The translations under genes were made by a program, and so were the position numbers. Positions 1 through 5,379 of a DNA stretch of 5,379 nt are shown here, in pieces. Below the pieces are notes generated by a model that was given only the letters and a program-made list of their open reading frames with translations, searched no databases and was not told the origin of the DNA. The number at the start of each line of letters is the position of its first letter. Position 1 is the stretch's first letter. The stretch is taken from the NCBI GenBank assembly GCA_944388615.1, contig CALXJL010000091.1, positions 1 to 5,379 of the forward strand, given 5' to 3'. Source of the stretch: an uncultured Clostridia bacterium (GTDB lineage Bacteria; Bacillota; Clostridia; TANB77; CAG-508).

Positions 1-87
1 AAGAAAAAACATCGAAAAATCGAAAAAACAAAAAAAGTCTAAATTAATTATAAAAATTTATCTTGTTATTTTATTTCTATAAAAACC

Positions 88-116
88 TTCCAATCATTAA
101 AATGATATGTTAAAAT
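88..116 (+). promoter_or_regulatory. Possible extended -10 promoter for the MFS gene
   Basis: An extended -10 element, TGTTAAAAT, lies at 108-116. A weak -35 candidate, TTCCAA (88-93, 3 of 6 matches to TTGACA), sits 17 bases before its hexamer. Transcription would begin near 123, giving a leader of about 18 bases before the ATG at 141. A perfect inverted repeat with 6-bp arms, ATCATT-AA-AATGAT (93-106), sits between the two elements and could be an operator. In such AT-rich DNA both can arise by chance. The rest of 1-125 holds nothing I can assign; only short lysine-rich open frames enter from the left edge. Confidence 0.35.
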
Positions 117-140
117 TAGAAAAAAATGGGAGAAATATTA

Positions 141-1409
141 ATGGAAGAAATAGAACTAAGGAAAAGAAGAAAAAGAAATATGAAGTTATATCCAATTTAT
201 GAAATGATAGGACTAGACTTTATGTTTTATTATGGTATAAGGGTATTATTCTTAAGTCAGATTAAAGGAATTACAGATGCAGATATTGTATTTGCTAGCT
301 CGATATATGCATTTTTTATGATAATATTTCAAGTACCAATAGCCATATTTGTTGACAAAGTAGGAAAAAGGAGGGCACTTGTTACAGGAAATATTCTAAA
401 TGCTTTATGTATATTCTTAGTACTAGTATGTCCTAACTTGACAGTATATATTATTGAGGAGATTATTAATTCAATAGCATTTGGATTAAAAGGTGTAACA
501 GAGTCTTCAATATTAAATAGCTCAATTCCAGATACTAAAAAAAAGTCAGAGATTTTCTCTAGAATACATTCAAAAGGGTACTCAAAATATTGTTATTTAT
601 ATGCAACAACTACACTAGTATCAGGTATAATCTATGATATTAATCCGTACATACCAATTATATTATGTTTTATAACATGTTGTTTAGCATCATTTATATC
701 ATATAGATTTGTTGAAATCGAAGAAAATAGAAATGATAAAAATGTATATGAATATATGAATGATCTAAAAAATGGATTTAAATTTGTATTTAAATCTAAT
801 AGATTAAGACCATTGTTATTAATTCTTGGAGCGATTTGGGGATTAAGTTGTTTATTTGGTACATATGAAGTTTCATTATTAGAAGATCTTAATATATCTG
901 CAACATTTATTGGGATAGCATTAGCTATATATCAAATAATAGCTGGCAAAATGTCTAGGCAGTCTAATAAGTTTAATAATAAATATAAAAATAAATCATT
1001 AACAATTATATTACTTATGATGACAACGACATTTTTAATAAGTGGTGTAGTTTCATTAATGAATATACCATTTGGAATACAAATAAGTATTATATTAATA
1101 TCATATACATTAGTACCAATAGGAAAAGGATTTTATCAAGTTTTAACAAGTAGATATTTAAATAATTTTTCTAAACCAGATACATCAACTAAAATATATT
1201 CGGGACGTATAATAGTAAACAATTTAGCAAGAATGTTAATAGGATTTTTAGGAACACTAGTGTTAACTCACTTTAATATTAGATATGCCATGATAATAAT
1301 TGCAATGATATTTTTTATTATTACATATATATTATATAAATACGCAAAAGATAAATTAGGATTAAAACCACAAGAATATAAAAAACGCGATTTAGAACCA
1401 GTAAAGTAA
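141..1409 (+). CDS. MFS transporter, efflux-type
   Basis: This is a polytopic inner-membrane protein of the major facilitator superfamily, which moves small solutes or drugs by proton-coupled exchange; the substrate cannot be read from sequence. At 422 residues it fits the usual 12-helix length. A basic N-terminus (KRRKRN) precedes the first helix. The loop after helix 2 carries the MFS signature A remnant VDKVGKRRAL (about residues 71-80). The two six-helix halves are joined by a charged central stretch near EIEENRNDKN. I chose ATG 141 over the in-frame ATG at 126 because GGGAG (128-132) then becomes a Shine-Dalgarno with 8-base spacing, whereas the upstream ATG overlaps it and has no ribosome site. 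The gene stands alone: a repeat element follows the stop and the next gene has its own promoter. The family is fairly certain and the role is not. Confidence 0.9.
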   Translation: MEEIELRKRRKRNMKLYPIYEMIGLDFMFYYGIRVLFLSQIKGITDADIVFASSIYAFFMIIFQVPIAIFVDKVGKRRALVTGNILNALCIFLVLVCPNLTVYIIEEIINSIAFGLKGVTESSILNSSIPDTKKKSEIFSRIHSKGYSKYCYLYATTTLVSGIIYDINPYIPIILCFITCCLASFISYRFVEIEENRNDKNVYEYMNDLKNGFKFVFKSNRLRPLLLILGAIWGLSCLFGTYEVSLLEDLNISATFIGIALAIYQIIAGKMSRQSNKFNNKYKNKSLTIILLMMTTTFLISGVVSLMNIPFGIQISIILISYTLVPIGKGFYQVLTSRYLNNFSKPDTSTKIYSGRIIVNNLARMLIGFLGTLVLTHFNIRYAMIIIAMIFFIITYILYKYAKDKLGLKPQEYKKRDLEPVK

Positions 1410-1430
1410 ATCGAACAATAAAATAGAAAT

Positions 1431-1502
1431 ACAGTCCCCAATTGGACATTTTATCCATTTGGGGACTGTCCCTGAATGCCCAAAATGTCCACTTAGGGAC
1501 AG
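1431..1502. repeat. REP/MITE-like palindromic element
   Basis: This 72-base element holds nested inverted repeats. ACAGTCCCCAA (1431-1441) is the exact reverse complement of TTGGGGACTGT (1459-1469), and after one mismatch four more pairs follow (1443-1446 with 1454-1457). CTGTCCCT (1466-1473) pairs exactly with AGGGACAG (1495-1502). The outer arms 1432-1452 and 1482-1502 also form an imperfect palindrome, 18 of 21 positions, including an exact 10-base match (1443-1452 with 1482-1491). A degenerate copy of that 10-mer, TGGTCATTTT, lies at 1511-1520. The element has 34 G+C in 72 bases, far above its flanks. It carries no open frame and no T-run, so it is not a classical terminator, though it could stabilise the 3' end of the MFS transcript. 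The design fits repeats moved by REP-associated or IS200-like transposases; that assignment is inference. Confidence 0.75.
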
Positions 1503-1529
1503 AACTTGAGTGGTCATTTTAAATTTTCT

Positions 1530-1559
1530 GAATAAAATTTCTTTTATATGGTAATACTC
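1530..1559 (+). promoter_or_regulatory. Sigma-F-type sporulation promoter of the SpoIIQ-like gene
   Basis: GAATA (1530-1534) is followed by a 15-base spacer and GGTAATACTC (1550-1559). The B. subtilis sigma-F consensus as I recall it is GywTA, about 15 bases, then GgnrAnAnTw. The -35 here matches 4 of 5 positions and the -10 matches every constrained position except the last. A sigma-G reading (GAATA, 18 bases, AATACTC) is poorer at the -10. No convincing sigma-A promoter lies in the same stretch. Transcription would start near 1565 and leave a leader of about 25 bases holding the Shine-Dalgarno AAGGGAGG (1575-1582). Confidence 0.55.
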
Positions 1560-1588
1560 TTACTAAAGATAAGTAAGGGAGGAAAATT

Positions 1589-2422
1589 ATGGGAAGAAAT
1601 CCAAGATATTCAGATTTTGATGATGATAGAATTAAAAAAATAATATATTTAACAGGTGCTATTCTTGCAATAGGTGTTCTTATATTTACAATTGCATATA
1701 TGTTATATGGTAATAATTCTGATTCAGAAATAGATACACAAGATTTTGCATATTTGAATACTATAACAAACACTACTAATCAATCTACACAAAACACATT
1801 GAACACAGATGCAGAACAGGCAAGTACACCTATTGGAAAAAGTGTATATGAAATGCAAAATAATACAGTAAGTGAAAATGTAGTAAATAACACTACAAAT
1901 ACAACAACTGTTGCAGAAAATAAAGAAAACACGAAAACATCATCAACAACTAATGTAAAAGAAGAACCTGAAGAGGAAAGTGTAGAAACTACATTAATAG
2001 AACAAGTTAATCCTGATCCTACTTTTATAAAACCTTGTGAAGGTAATATAATAAGAGAATTTGCAAAGGATAAATTTGTATATTCAGATACATTAAAAGA
2101 ATGGGTTTCACATTATGGAATAGATATACAAGCAGATAGTACGAGTGTAGTAAAATCGAGTGAAGCGGGAACCGTGAAAAGTATAAAAAATGATCCAAGA
2201 TATGGTTTAACTGTTGTAATATCTCATGCTAATGGATTTTCGACAGTATATTCAAATTTAGCAACAGCTGAATTTGTAGTTGAAGGAGAAGAAGTAGAAG
2301 AAGGACAAACAATTGGAACAGTAGGAAATACTGCTACATTTGAAATTTTAGATGAGTCACATTTACATTTTGAAATGTTAAAAGATGGAGAATATGTAGA
2401 TCCAGAAATCTATTGTAGATAG
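1589..2422 (+). CDS. spoIIQ: SpoIIQ-like LytM/M23 peptidoglycan-binding protein
   Basis: This 277-residue protein has a short cytoplasmic tail, one membrane helix (about 18-39), an Asn/Thr/Glu-rich linker (about 41-145) and a C-terminal LytM (peptidase M23) domain (about 150-273). The domain shows HYGID (H175, D179) and HLH (H258, H260), the zinc-site motifs, so it looks catalytically competent. B. subtilis SpoIIQ lacks a complete site, while clostridial versions keep one. The stretch VYSDTLKEWVSHYGID and the ending HLHFEMLKDGEYVDP resemble clostridial SpoIIQ. In the family, SpoIIQ sits in the forespore membrane and binds mother-cell SpoIIIAH across the intermembrane space during engulfment. 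The start is supported by AAGGGAGG (1575-1582) 6 bases upstream. The gene is monocistronic, with a sigma-F-like promoter before it and a terminator after it. A general cell-wall endopeptidase is the alternative. Confidence 0.85.
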   Translation: MGRNPRYSDFDDDRIKKIIYLTGAILAIGVLIFTIAYMLYGNNSDSEIDTQDFAYLNTITNTTNQSTQNTLNTDAEQASTPIGKSVYEMQNNTVSENVVNNTTNTTTVAENKENTKTSSTTNVKEEPEEESVETTLIEQVNPDPTFIKPCEGNIIREFAKDKFVYSDTLKEWVSHYGIDIQADSTSVVKSSEAGTVKSIKNDPRYGLTVVISHANGFSTVYSNLATAEFVVEGEEVEEGQTIGTVGNTATFEILDESHLHFEMLKDGEYVDPEIYCR

Positions 2423-2444
2423 AAAAATGGAATTCTGAGTTGCT

Positions 2445-2477
2445 AAAAAGATGGTTTGATTTTCAAACCATCTTTTT
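2445..2477. terminator. Bidirectional intrinsic terminator
   Basis: A perfect 15-bp stem (2445-2459 with 2463-2477) closes a 3-base TTT loop. The outer five pairs are A:T, so each strand ends its stem in five T residues, as needed for intrinsic termination both ways. It lies between two convergent stops: 22 bases after the SpoIIQ-like gene (+) and 6 bases after the DUF975 gene (-). It therefore probably ends both transcripts. Confidence 0.92.
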
Positions 2478-2483
2478 GTAAAG

Positions 2484-3296
2484 TTATGAATTAGATTTAT
2501 CTTCGTAAAATATAACTTGTGAAACACAAATATAAGGTAATAACCAAAGTAAACCAATACCAAGTGTAAACCAAGCCAATATTGACCAACCAATAAATGT
2601 TAATCCAAGTAATACTAAATTAAGTCTATTTCCTGTCATTATTGTTTTACTCTTTTCAACGATTTCTTTTCCAGATAAATGTGTATTATCATTTAAAATA
2701 TACATTGATAATGAATAATATAATGATTTTATTATTACAACAATATAAATTATGAAAAGAGCTAAGAATAATATAGTTCTTATAATAGGATATAATAATG
2801 CAGGATTTGAGTCATCTGGAAAATCTGTATTATAATTGTCACTATATTCTTCAATTGAATTTATTATTGTATTTGAGTCGTCTGAAAAAGCAGAATTATA
2901 GTTGAAAGTCGTAGCAATTGTACTTTGAGCTTGTAAATATACTAATACTCCTATAGAAACAATTATTAGAACTATAGCAATTATCCATGGCAATAATTTT
3001 AATATTGTGTGTAATGTTACACTCCATGCCTTACCAAAATTATTGAATCCTCTTGATAAAAAATCAACGCAAGTAACATCTTCTCCTCTTTTTAAACTCA
3101 TGAATGAAGAAATTATACCGAATGATATTGGAACAGATATAACAAGTTGAAGTATAGGACCAATAATAGGTATAAATGAAGTTATAAAATATATTGCATA
3201 AGTTATTAAAAAGTAAACTAAGGTTATAATTGCAGCACTTCCCCATTTACCTTTAAGACATTCTCTTGCTTCACATCTAATTTCAGATAAGTTCAC
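2484..3296 (-). CDS. DUF975 family multi-pass membrane protein
   Basis: This 270-residue integral membrane protein has the DUF975 layout. The cytoplasmic N-terminus LSEIRCEARECLKGKWGSA matches the conserved opening (Arg, Ala-Arg, Leu-x-Gly-x-Trp). Hydrophobic segments fall near 20-41, 43-66, 97-122, 167-190 and 225-257. The C-terminal part holds the typical FIGW and TLGIGLLWLLPY. The family's biochemical role is unknown; members are common in Firmicutes. The start is GTG 3296: the minus strand reads AGGGGGTGAT just before it, a good Shine-Dalgarno. The upstream in-frame ATG (3329) lies upstream of the -10 hexamer and cannot be in the transcript. The loop after the third segment (about 123-164) is acidic and contains a partial 22-residue duplication. 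The gene converges on the SpoIIQ-like gene and is transcribed alone. Confidence 0.87.
   Translation of the reverse strand: MNLSEIRCEARECLKGKWGSAAIITLVYFLITYAIYFITSFIPIIGPILQLVISVPISFGIISSFMSLKRGEDVTCVDFLSRGFNNFGKAWSVTLHTILKLLPWIIAIVLIIVSIGVLVYLQAQSTIATTFNYNSAFSDDSNTIINSIEEYSDNYNTDFPDDSNPALLYPIIRTILFLALFIIYIVVIIKSLYYSLSMYILNDNTHLSGKEIVEKSKTIMTGNRLNLVLLGLTFIGWSILAWFTLGIGLLWLLPYICVSQVIFYEDKSNS
2805..2904. repeat. Partial 66-base duplication inside the DUF975 gene
   Basis: Bases 2805-2838 and 2871-2904 match at 28 of 34 positions with a 66-base period. The copies encode NYNTDFPDDSN (residues 154-164) and NYNSAFSDDSN (132-142), exactly 22 residues apart and in frame. The duplication falls in a hydrophilic loop between membrane segments, so it lengthens the loop without disturbing the helices. 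Confidence 0.7.
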
Positions 3297-3302
3297 GAAA
3301 AT

Positions 3303-3310
3303 CACCCCCT
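3303..3310 (-). promoter_or_regulatory. Shine-Dalgarno that sets the GTG start of the DUF975 gene
   Basis: Read on the minus strand this is AGGGGGTG followed by AT, matching AGGAGGTGAT with one change. The G-run ends about 8 bases before GTG 3296. No comparable site precedes any ATG near the 5' end of this frame. Confidence 0.8.
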
Positions 3311-3320
3311 CTTGATTTCT

Positions 3321-3350
3321 AGTATACATTATTCGACAAAAAAATGTAAA
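3321..3350 (-). promoter_or_regulatory. Sigma-A promoter of the DUF975 gene
   Basis: On the minus strand, TTTACA (3350-3345, 5 of 6 matches to TTGACA) is followed by an 18-base spacer and TATACT (3326-3321, 5 of 6 matches to TATAAT). Transcription would begin near 3314, about 18 bases before GTG 3296. This is the best vegetative promoter in the window. Confidence 0.75.
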
Positions 3351-3403
3351 TAATATTAATATAATTTTTAGAAAAATTTATAGCTAATTATTATTTATTA
3401 TGA

Positions 3404-3433
3404 TAAAATAATCAATGTTAAGTTTAGTTGACA
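3404..3433 (+). promoter_or_regulatory. Tentative promoter elements for the Xre-lemA operon
   Basis: The operon must be transcribed from the region 3351-3541, but no complete promoter stands out. Candidates are an extended -10, TGATAAAAT (3401-3409), without a good -35; an exact -35 hexamer TTGACA (3428-3433) whose best -10, TAGAAG (3453-3458), is weak with a 19-base spacer; and TAAAAT (3476-3481) with no -35. A weak basal promoter aided or blocked by a regulator would look like this. The palindrome ATTGCAAT (3435-3442) lies just after TTGACA and a related GTTGCAAAT lies at 3493-3501; these could be operator half-sites, but the evidence is thin. Confidence 0.25.
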
Positions 3434-3541
3434 AATTGCAATCTTGAATTGGTAGAAGTTTTCAGGGGATTCTAGTAAAATAAATTCAGAAGGTTGCAAA
3501 TATGCACACTTCAGATAAAGAAATAAAGGGAGAGATGAAAA

Positions 3542-4357
3542 GTGAAATTTAATGAAAAATTAATTGAACTAAGAAAGCAAAAGGGATTATCACAAGAAGA
3601 ACTTGGATACAAGTTAAATGTTACAAGACAAACAGTATCAAAATGGGAATTGGGACAAACAACTCCTGAAATGGATAAATTAGTAGAGATGAGTAAGGTA
3701 TTTAGTATTAGTGTAGATGAATTGATTAATGAATCAGAGATGCAAACTAACACAAATCCAATAGAAGATCAACAAATATCAAATAAAACAGGTAAAGAAA
3801 AAATTGTCAAGATTGTAATAATTGTAGTATTTATTATTATTGTATTATCAATAATTGTCAGACTTATACTGGGAAGTGCAATATTTGATATATTTAATAA
3901 AGTGACAGATGAACAGGATAATATATTAAATCAAGCATCTAATTTTATCAGTTTTATTGGTGAAACAGCTAATAATATGAGTGACACTTTAAGTGAAACA
4001 ACTAATAATATAAGTCAAAGTTCAGAAGAAATAAATAAAAGGATTGATGAAACAAGAGAAACAATTGATGAAGGAATAGAATCAATGGATATAACAAGTT
4101 TTAATGGTCCAATAGAAGTATATAGTGGTACAACAGGAGGAAATGGTGTAAGCAATTTACTTAACCAAGTAGTTAAAATCAATACTACAGAAGATATGAA
4201 AATAACAGTAAAATATAATGATATTGAAACACAAGATGTAGAAGAAATAGGAAATATACAATCAGAGATTGAAGCTTTTAAAATGTATAAAATATCATTA
4301 GGATATAATACAGATGGATATATAAATAAAGTAACAATACAAAAAACAAATGAATAA
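3542..4357 (+). CDS. Membrane-anchored Xre-family HTH regulator with extracytoplasmic domain
   Basis: This 271-residue protein has three parts. Residues 1-62 are a complete Xre/HTH_3 DNA-binding domain: FNEKLIELRKQKGLSQEELG, then the recognition helix region VTRQTVSKWELGQ. A linker leads to one membrane helix (about 88-112). Outside lies a Ser/Thr/Asn-rich coiled coil (about 120-182), followed by a small C-terminal domain (about 183-271) running from FNGPIEVYSG to GYINKVTIQK. The HTH should bind DNA at the inner face of the membrane while the outer part senses a signal or a partner. The start is GTG: GGGAG (3528-3532) lies 9 bases upstream, and the protein begins exactly where the HTH family begins. 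An ATG at 3535 opens only a 5-codon frame. The gene leads an operon with lemA, 55 bases downstream with no terminator between, so it may control that operon. Confidence 0.87.
   Translation: MKFNEKLIELRKQKGLSQEELGYKLNVTRQTVSKWELGQTTPEMDKLVEMSKVFSISVDELINESEMQTNTNPIEDQQISNKTGKEKIVKIVIIVVFIIIVLSIIVRLILGSAIFDIFNKVTDEQDNILNQASNFISFIGETANNMSDTLSETTNNISQSSEEINKRIDETRETIDEGIESMDITSFNGPIEVYSGTTGGNGVSNLLNQVVKINTTEDMKITVKYNDIETQDVEEIGNIQSEIEAFKMYKISLGYNTDGYINKVTIQKTNE
3960..4015 (+). repeat. 33-base-period duplication in the coiled coil of the Xre protein
   Basis: Bases 3960-3982 and 3993-4015 match at 21 of 23 positions, 33 bases apart. They encode GETANNMS (residues 140-147) and SETTNNIS (151-158), an 11-residue period. 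This is a hendecad spacing, compatible with a long, slightly right-handed coiled coil, and suggests recent in-frame growth of the stalk between the membrane helix and the C-terminal domain. Confidence 0.65.
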
Positions 4358-4412
4358 TAGAAGGTTTGGAGATACCCAGATTGAATATGTAATAAAATAA
4401 GGAGAGATGAAA

Positions 4413-4949
4413 ATGATAGCATTAATTATAATAGGTGTAATATTAATAATTGTATTAGTAATATATAATAATTTAGTAGGAATGAGAAACAAAGTGAAGC
4501 AAGCTAGATCAAGTATAGATGTATATTTAAACCAAAGATTTGATTTAATACCTAATTTAGTAGAATGTGTAAAAGGATACTCAAAACACGAACAAGAAAT
4601 ATTTACAGAAATAGCCAATCTAAGAGCATCATATATGAAACAACCACAAGACATAAAAAGTGCAGAAAATTTAAACAATAAAATAAATCAGCTTATTGCA
4701 GTAGCAGAAAACTATCCAGAATTAAAAGCTAGTGAACAATATTTAAACCTGCAAAATAATTTAACGAAAATAGAAAGTCAATTACAAGCTGCAAGAAGGA
4801 TTTATAATACAGAAGTTACCAATTATAATACTAAAATAGAAGTAATACCAAATAATTTAATAGCAGGTTTATTTGGATTTAAACAAGAAGAGTTATTTGA
4901 AATTGAAGAACATAAAAGAGAAAATATTAATATAAAATTTGGAGAATAG
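4413..4949 (+). CDS. lemA: LemA family membrane protein
   Basis: This 178-residue protein has an N-terminal membrane helix (about 2-19) and a long helical body, the standard LemA build at close to the usual length. Family landmarks are in order: YNNLV (18-22), the conserved VYLNQRFDLIPNLV (37-50), YPELKAS (101-107), ARRIYNTEVTNYN (127-139) and LFGFKQEELFEI (153-164). LemA is widespread in bacteria, membrane-anchored with a helical-bundle domain, and its molecular function is unsettled. I chose ATG 4413 over ATG 4407 because AAGGAG (4399-4404) lies 8 bases before the former but only 2 before the latter; this removes Met-Lys. The gene sits between the Xre membrane regulator and another membrane protein starting 3 bases after its stop, clearly one operon. 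Confidence 0.95.
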   Translation: MIALIIIGVILIIVLVIYNNLVGMRNKVKQARSSIDVYLNQRFDLIPNLVECVKGYSKHEQEIFTEIANLRASYMKQPQDIKSAENLNNKINQLIAVAENYPELKASEQYLNLQNNLTKIESQLQAARRIYNTEVTNYNTKIEVIPNNLIAGLFGFKQEELFEIEEHKRENINIKFGE

Positions 4950-4952
4950 CTT

Positions 4953-5379
4953 ATGAAAACATTTGATGAAATTTATGATGAATTAGAAAATGCAGATAAT
5001 AGTGAAATAAATAATTTATTGGAAGAAATAAAAATAAGGAGAAAAAAAGCACATAAAATTGCAATAATAATATGTATAGTGACAGATATAATAATTTTTC
5101 TTATGTTTTGGAAAAAAGGATTAAATGCAACTTCTCTATATATTATATTAATTGCTTTAATTATTAATCTATTTCTTTTTATAATAGTTGAGGCAGCAAC
5201 AGGAGTTTCAAAAAAGAAAGCAGAATTTAATACTAAAATAGAAGAAGCAGAAGGAAAATTAATAGATGCAAAAGAACAAGTTGCAGAAATAGAAAAAGCA
5301 GAATGGTATATATTAGATAGACAACAAAACACAGGATATGCTAGTTTCATTCAAGATACAGAAAGTATAGAAAACTTAA
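4953..5379 (+). CDS. Two-TM membrane protein, 5' part only, possibly DUF3137
   Basis: The frame is open from ATG 4953 to the window end, 142 codons with no stop, so the 3' part is missing. GGAGA (4941-4945), inside the end of lemA, is its Shine-Dalgarno at 7 bases, and only 3 bases separate it from the lemA stop, which implies translational coupling. The product has an acidic N-terminal helix (MKTFDEIYDELENADNSEIN), a basic patch (RRKKAHK, 29-35), two membrane helices (about 36-53 and 60-81) and then a charged, coil-prone stretch (86-118) continuing into a soluble region. A two-helix protein with a following soluble domain directly downstream of lemA is typical of DUF3137 proteins, whose diagnostic C-terminal region lies outside the window. 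The family call is therefore an inference from context and layout; the gene itself is well supported. Confidence 0.85.
   Translation, partial: MKTFDEIYDELENADNSEINNLLEEIKIRRKKAHKIAIIICIVTDIIIFLMFWKKGLNATSLYIILIALIINLFLFIIVEAATGVSKKKAEFNTKIEEAEGKLIDAKEQVAEIEKAEWYILDRQQNTGYASFIQDTESIENL

Noticed and set aside
1..82. Possible 3' end of an upstream gene (lysine-rich frames ending at 42 or 82)
   Set aside because: All three forward frames are short and lysine-rich because the DNA is A-rich; nothing distinguishes a real coding end and no terminator follows.
1431..1502. Reading the palindrome after the MFS gene as an intrinsic terminator
   Set aside because: Neither strand has a T-run after the stems, and the nested repeats fit a mobile or REP-type element better, although some transcript-end effect remains possible.
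1519..1773. Open frame on the minus strand across the start of the SpoIIQ-like gene
   Set aside because: It is antisense to a well-supported gene, has no ribosome site and its product resembles no family I know.
2378..2593. Minus-strand open frame crossing the convergent terminator
   Set aside because: It runs through the 15-bp hairpin and overlaps both flanking genes in other frames, which is incompatible with a real gene.
3360..3365. Exact TATAAT hexamer on the plus strand
   Set aside because: There is no acceptable -35 at 16-18 bases, and such hexamers are expected by chance in DNA this rich in A and T.
3064..3753. Short minus-strand frames within the DUF975 gene (3064-3246) and opposite the Xre start (3511-3753)
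   Set aside because: Both are out of frame with, or antisense to, recognised domains and have no start signals.
4015..4678. Two overlapping minus-strand open frames opposite the Xre gene and lemA
   Set aside because: They lie opposite genes with clear protein families, arise from the low stop density of AT-rich antisense, and lack ribosome sites.
4973..5350. Minus-strand open frame near the right edge
   Set aside because: The plus strand is open here to the window end, starts 3 bases after lemA with a Shine-Dalgarno, and has a coherent membrane-protein layout; the minus frame is its shadow.

Overview
The window is about three-quarters A+T and uses AT-rich codons throughout. It has strong Shine-Dalgarno (SD) sequences of the GGAGG type, and one gene resembles the forespore protein SpoIIQ. 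Together these point to a low-GC, endospore-forming Firmicute of the Clostridia, probably an anaerobic gut type. That placement is inference; nothing here names a species.

Layout. Positions 1-125 hold no supportable gene, only a possible promoter. A major facilitator superfamily (MFS) efflux-type transporter follows on + (141-1409). About 20 bases after its stop lies a compact, GC-richer palindromic element (1431-1502) that looks like a REP/MITE-type repeat. Next is a well-matched sigma-F-type promoter (1530-1559) and then a SpoIIQ-like membrane-anchored LytM/M23 protein (1589-2422, +). A 15-bp hairpin with T-runs on both strands (2445-2477) separates it from a convergent DUF975 membrane protein (2484-3296, -). 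That gene starts at GTG and has its own sigma-A promoter (3321-3350). A divergent intergenic region of about 245 bases (3297-3541) leads into a + strand operon. The operon encodes a membrane-anchored Xre-type helix-turn-helix protein (3542-4357), LemA (4413-4949) and a two-TM membrane protein cut by the window end (4953 to beyond 5379), possibly DUF3137.

How the genes fit together. The SpoIIQ-like gene would act at engulfment, in the forespore membrane facing the mother cell, and the sigma-F-like promoter agrees with that. The last three genes are tightly spaced with no terminator between them and encode three membrane-attached proteins. The first joins a cytoplasmic DNA-binding domain to an extracytoplasmic coiled coil and C-terminal domain, so it could sense something outside the membrane and control the operon. 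This is the least explained part of the window. I see no RNA gene, CRISPR array, transposase gene or phage gene.
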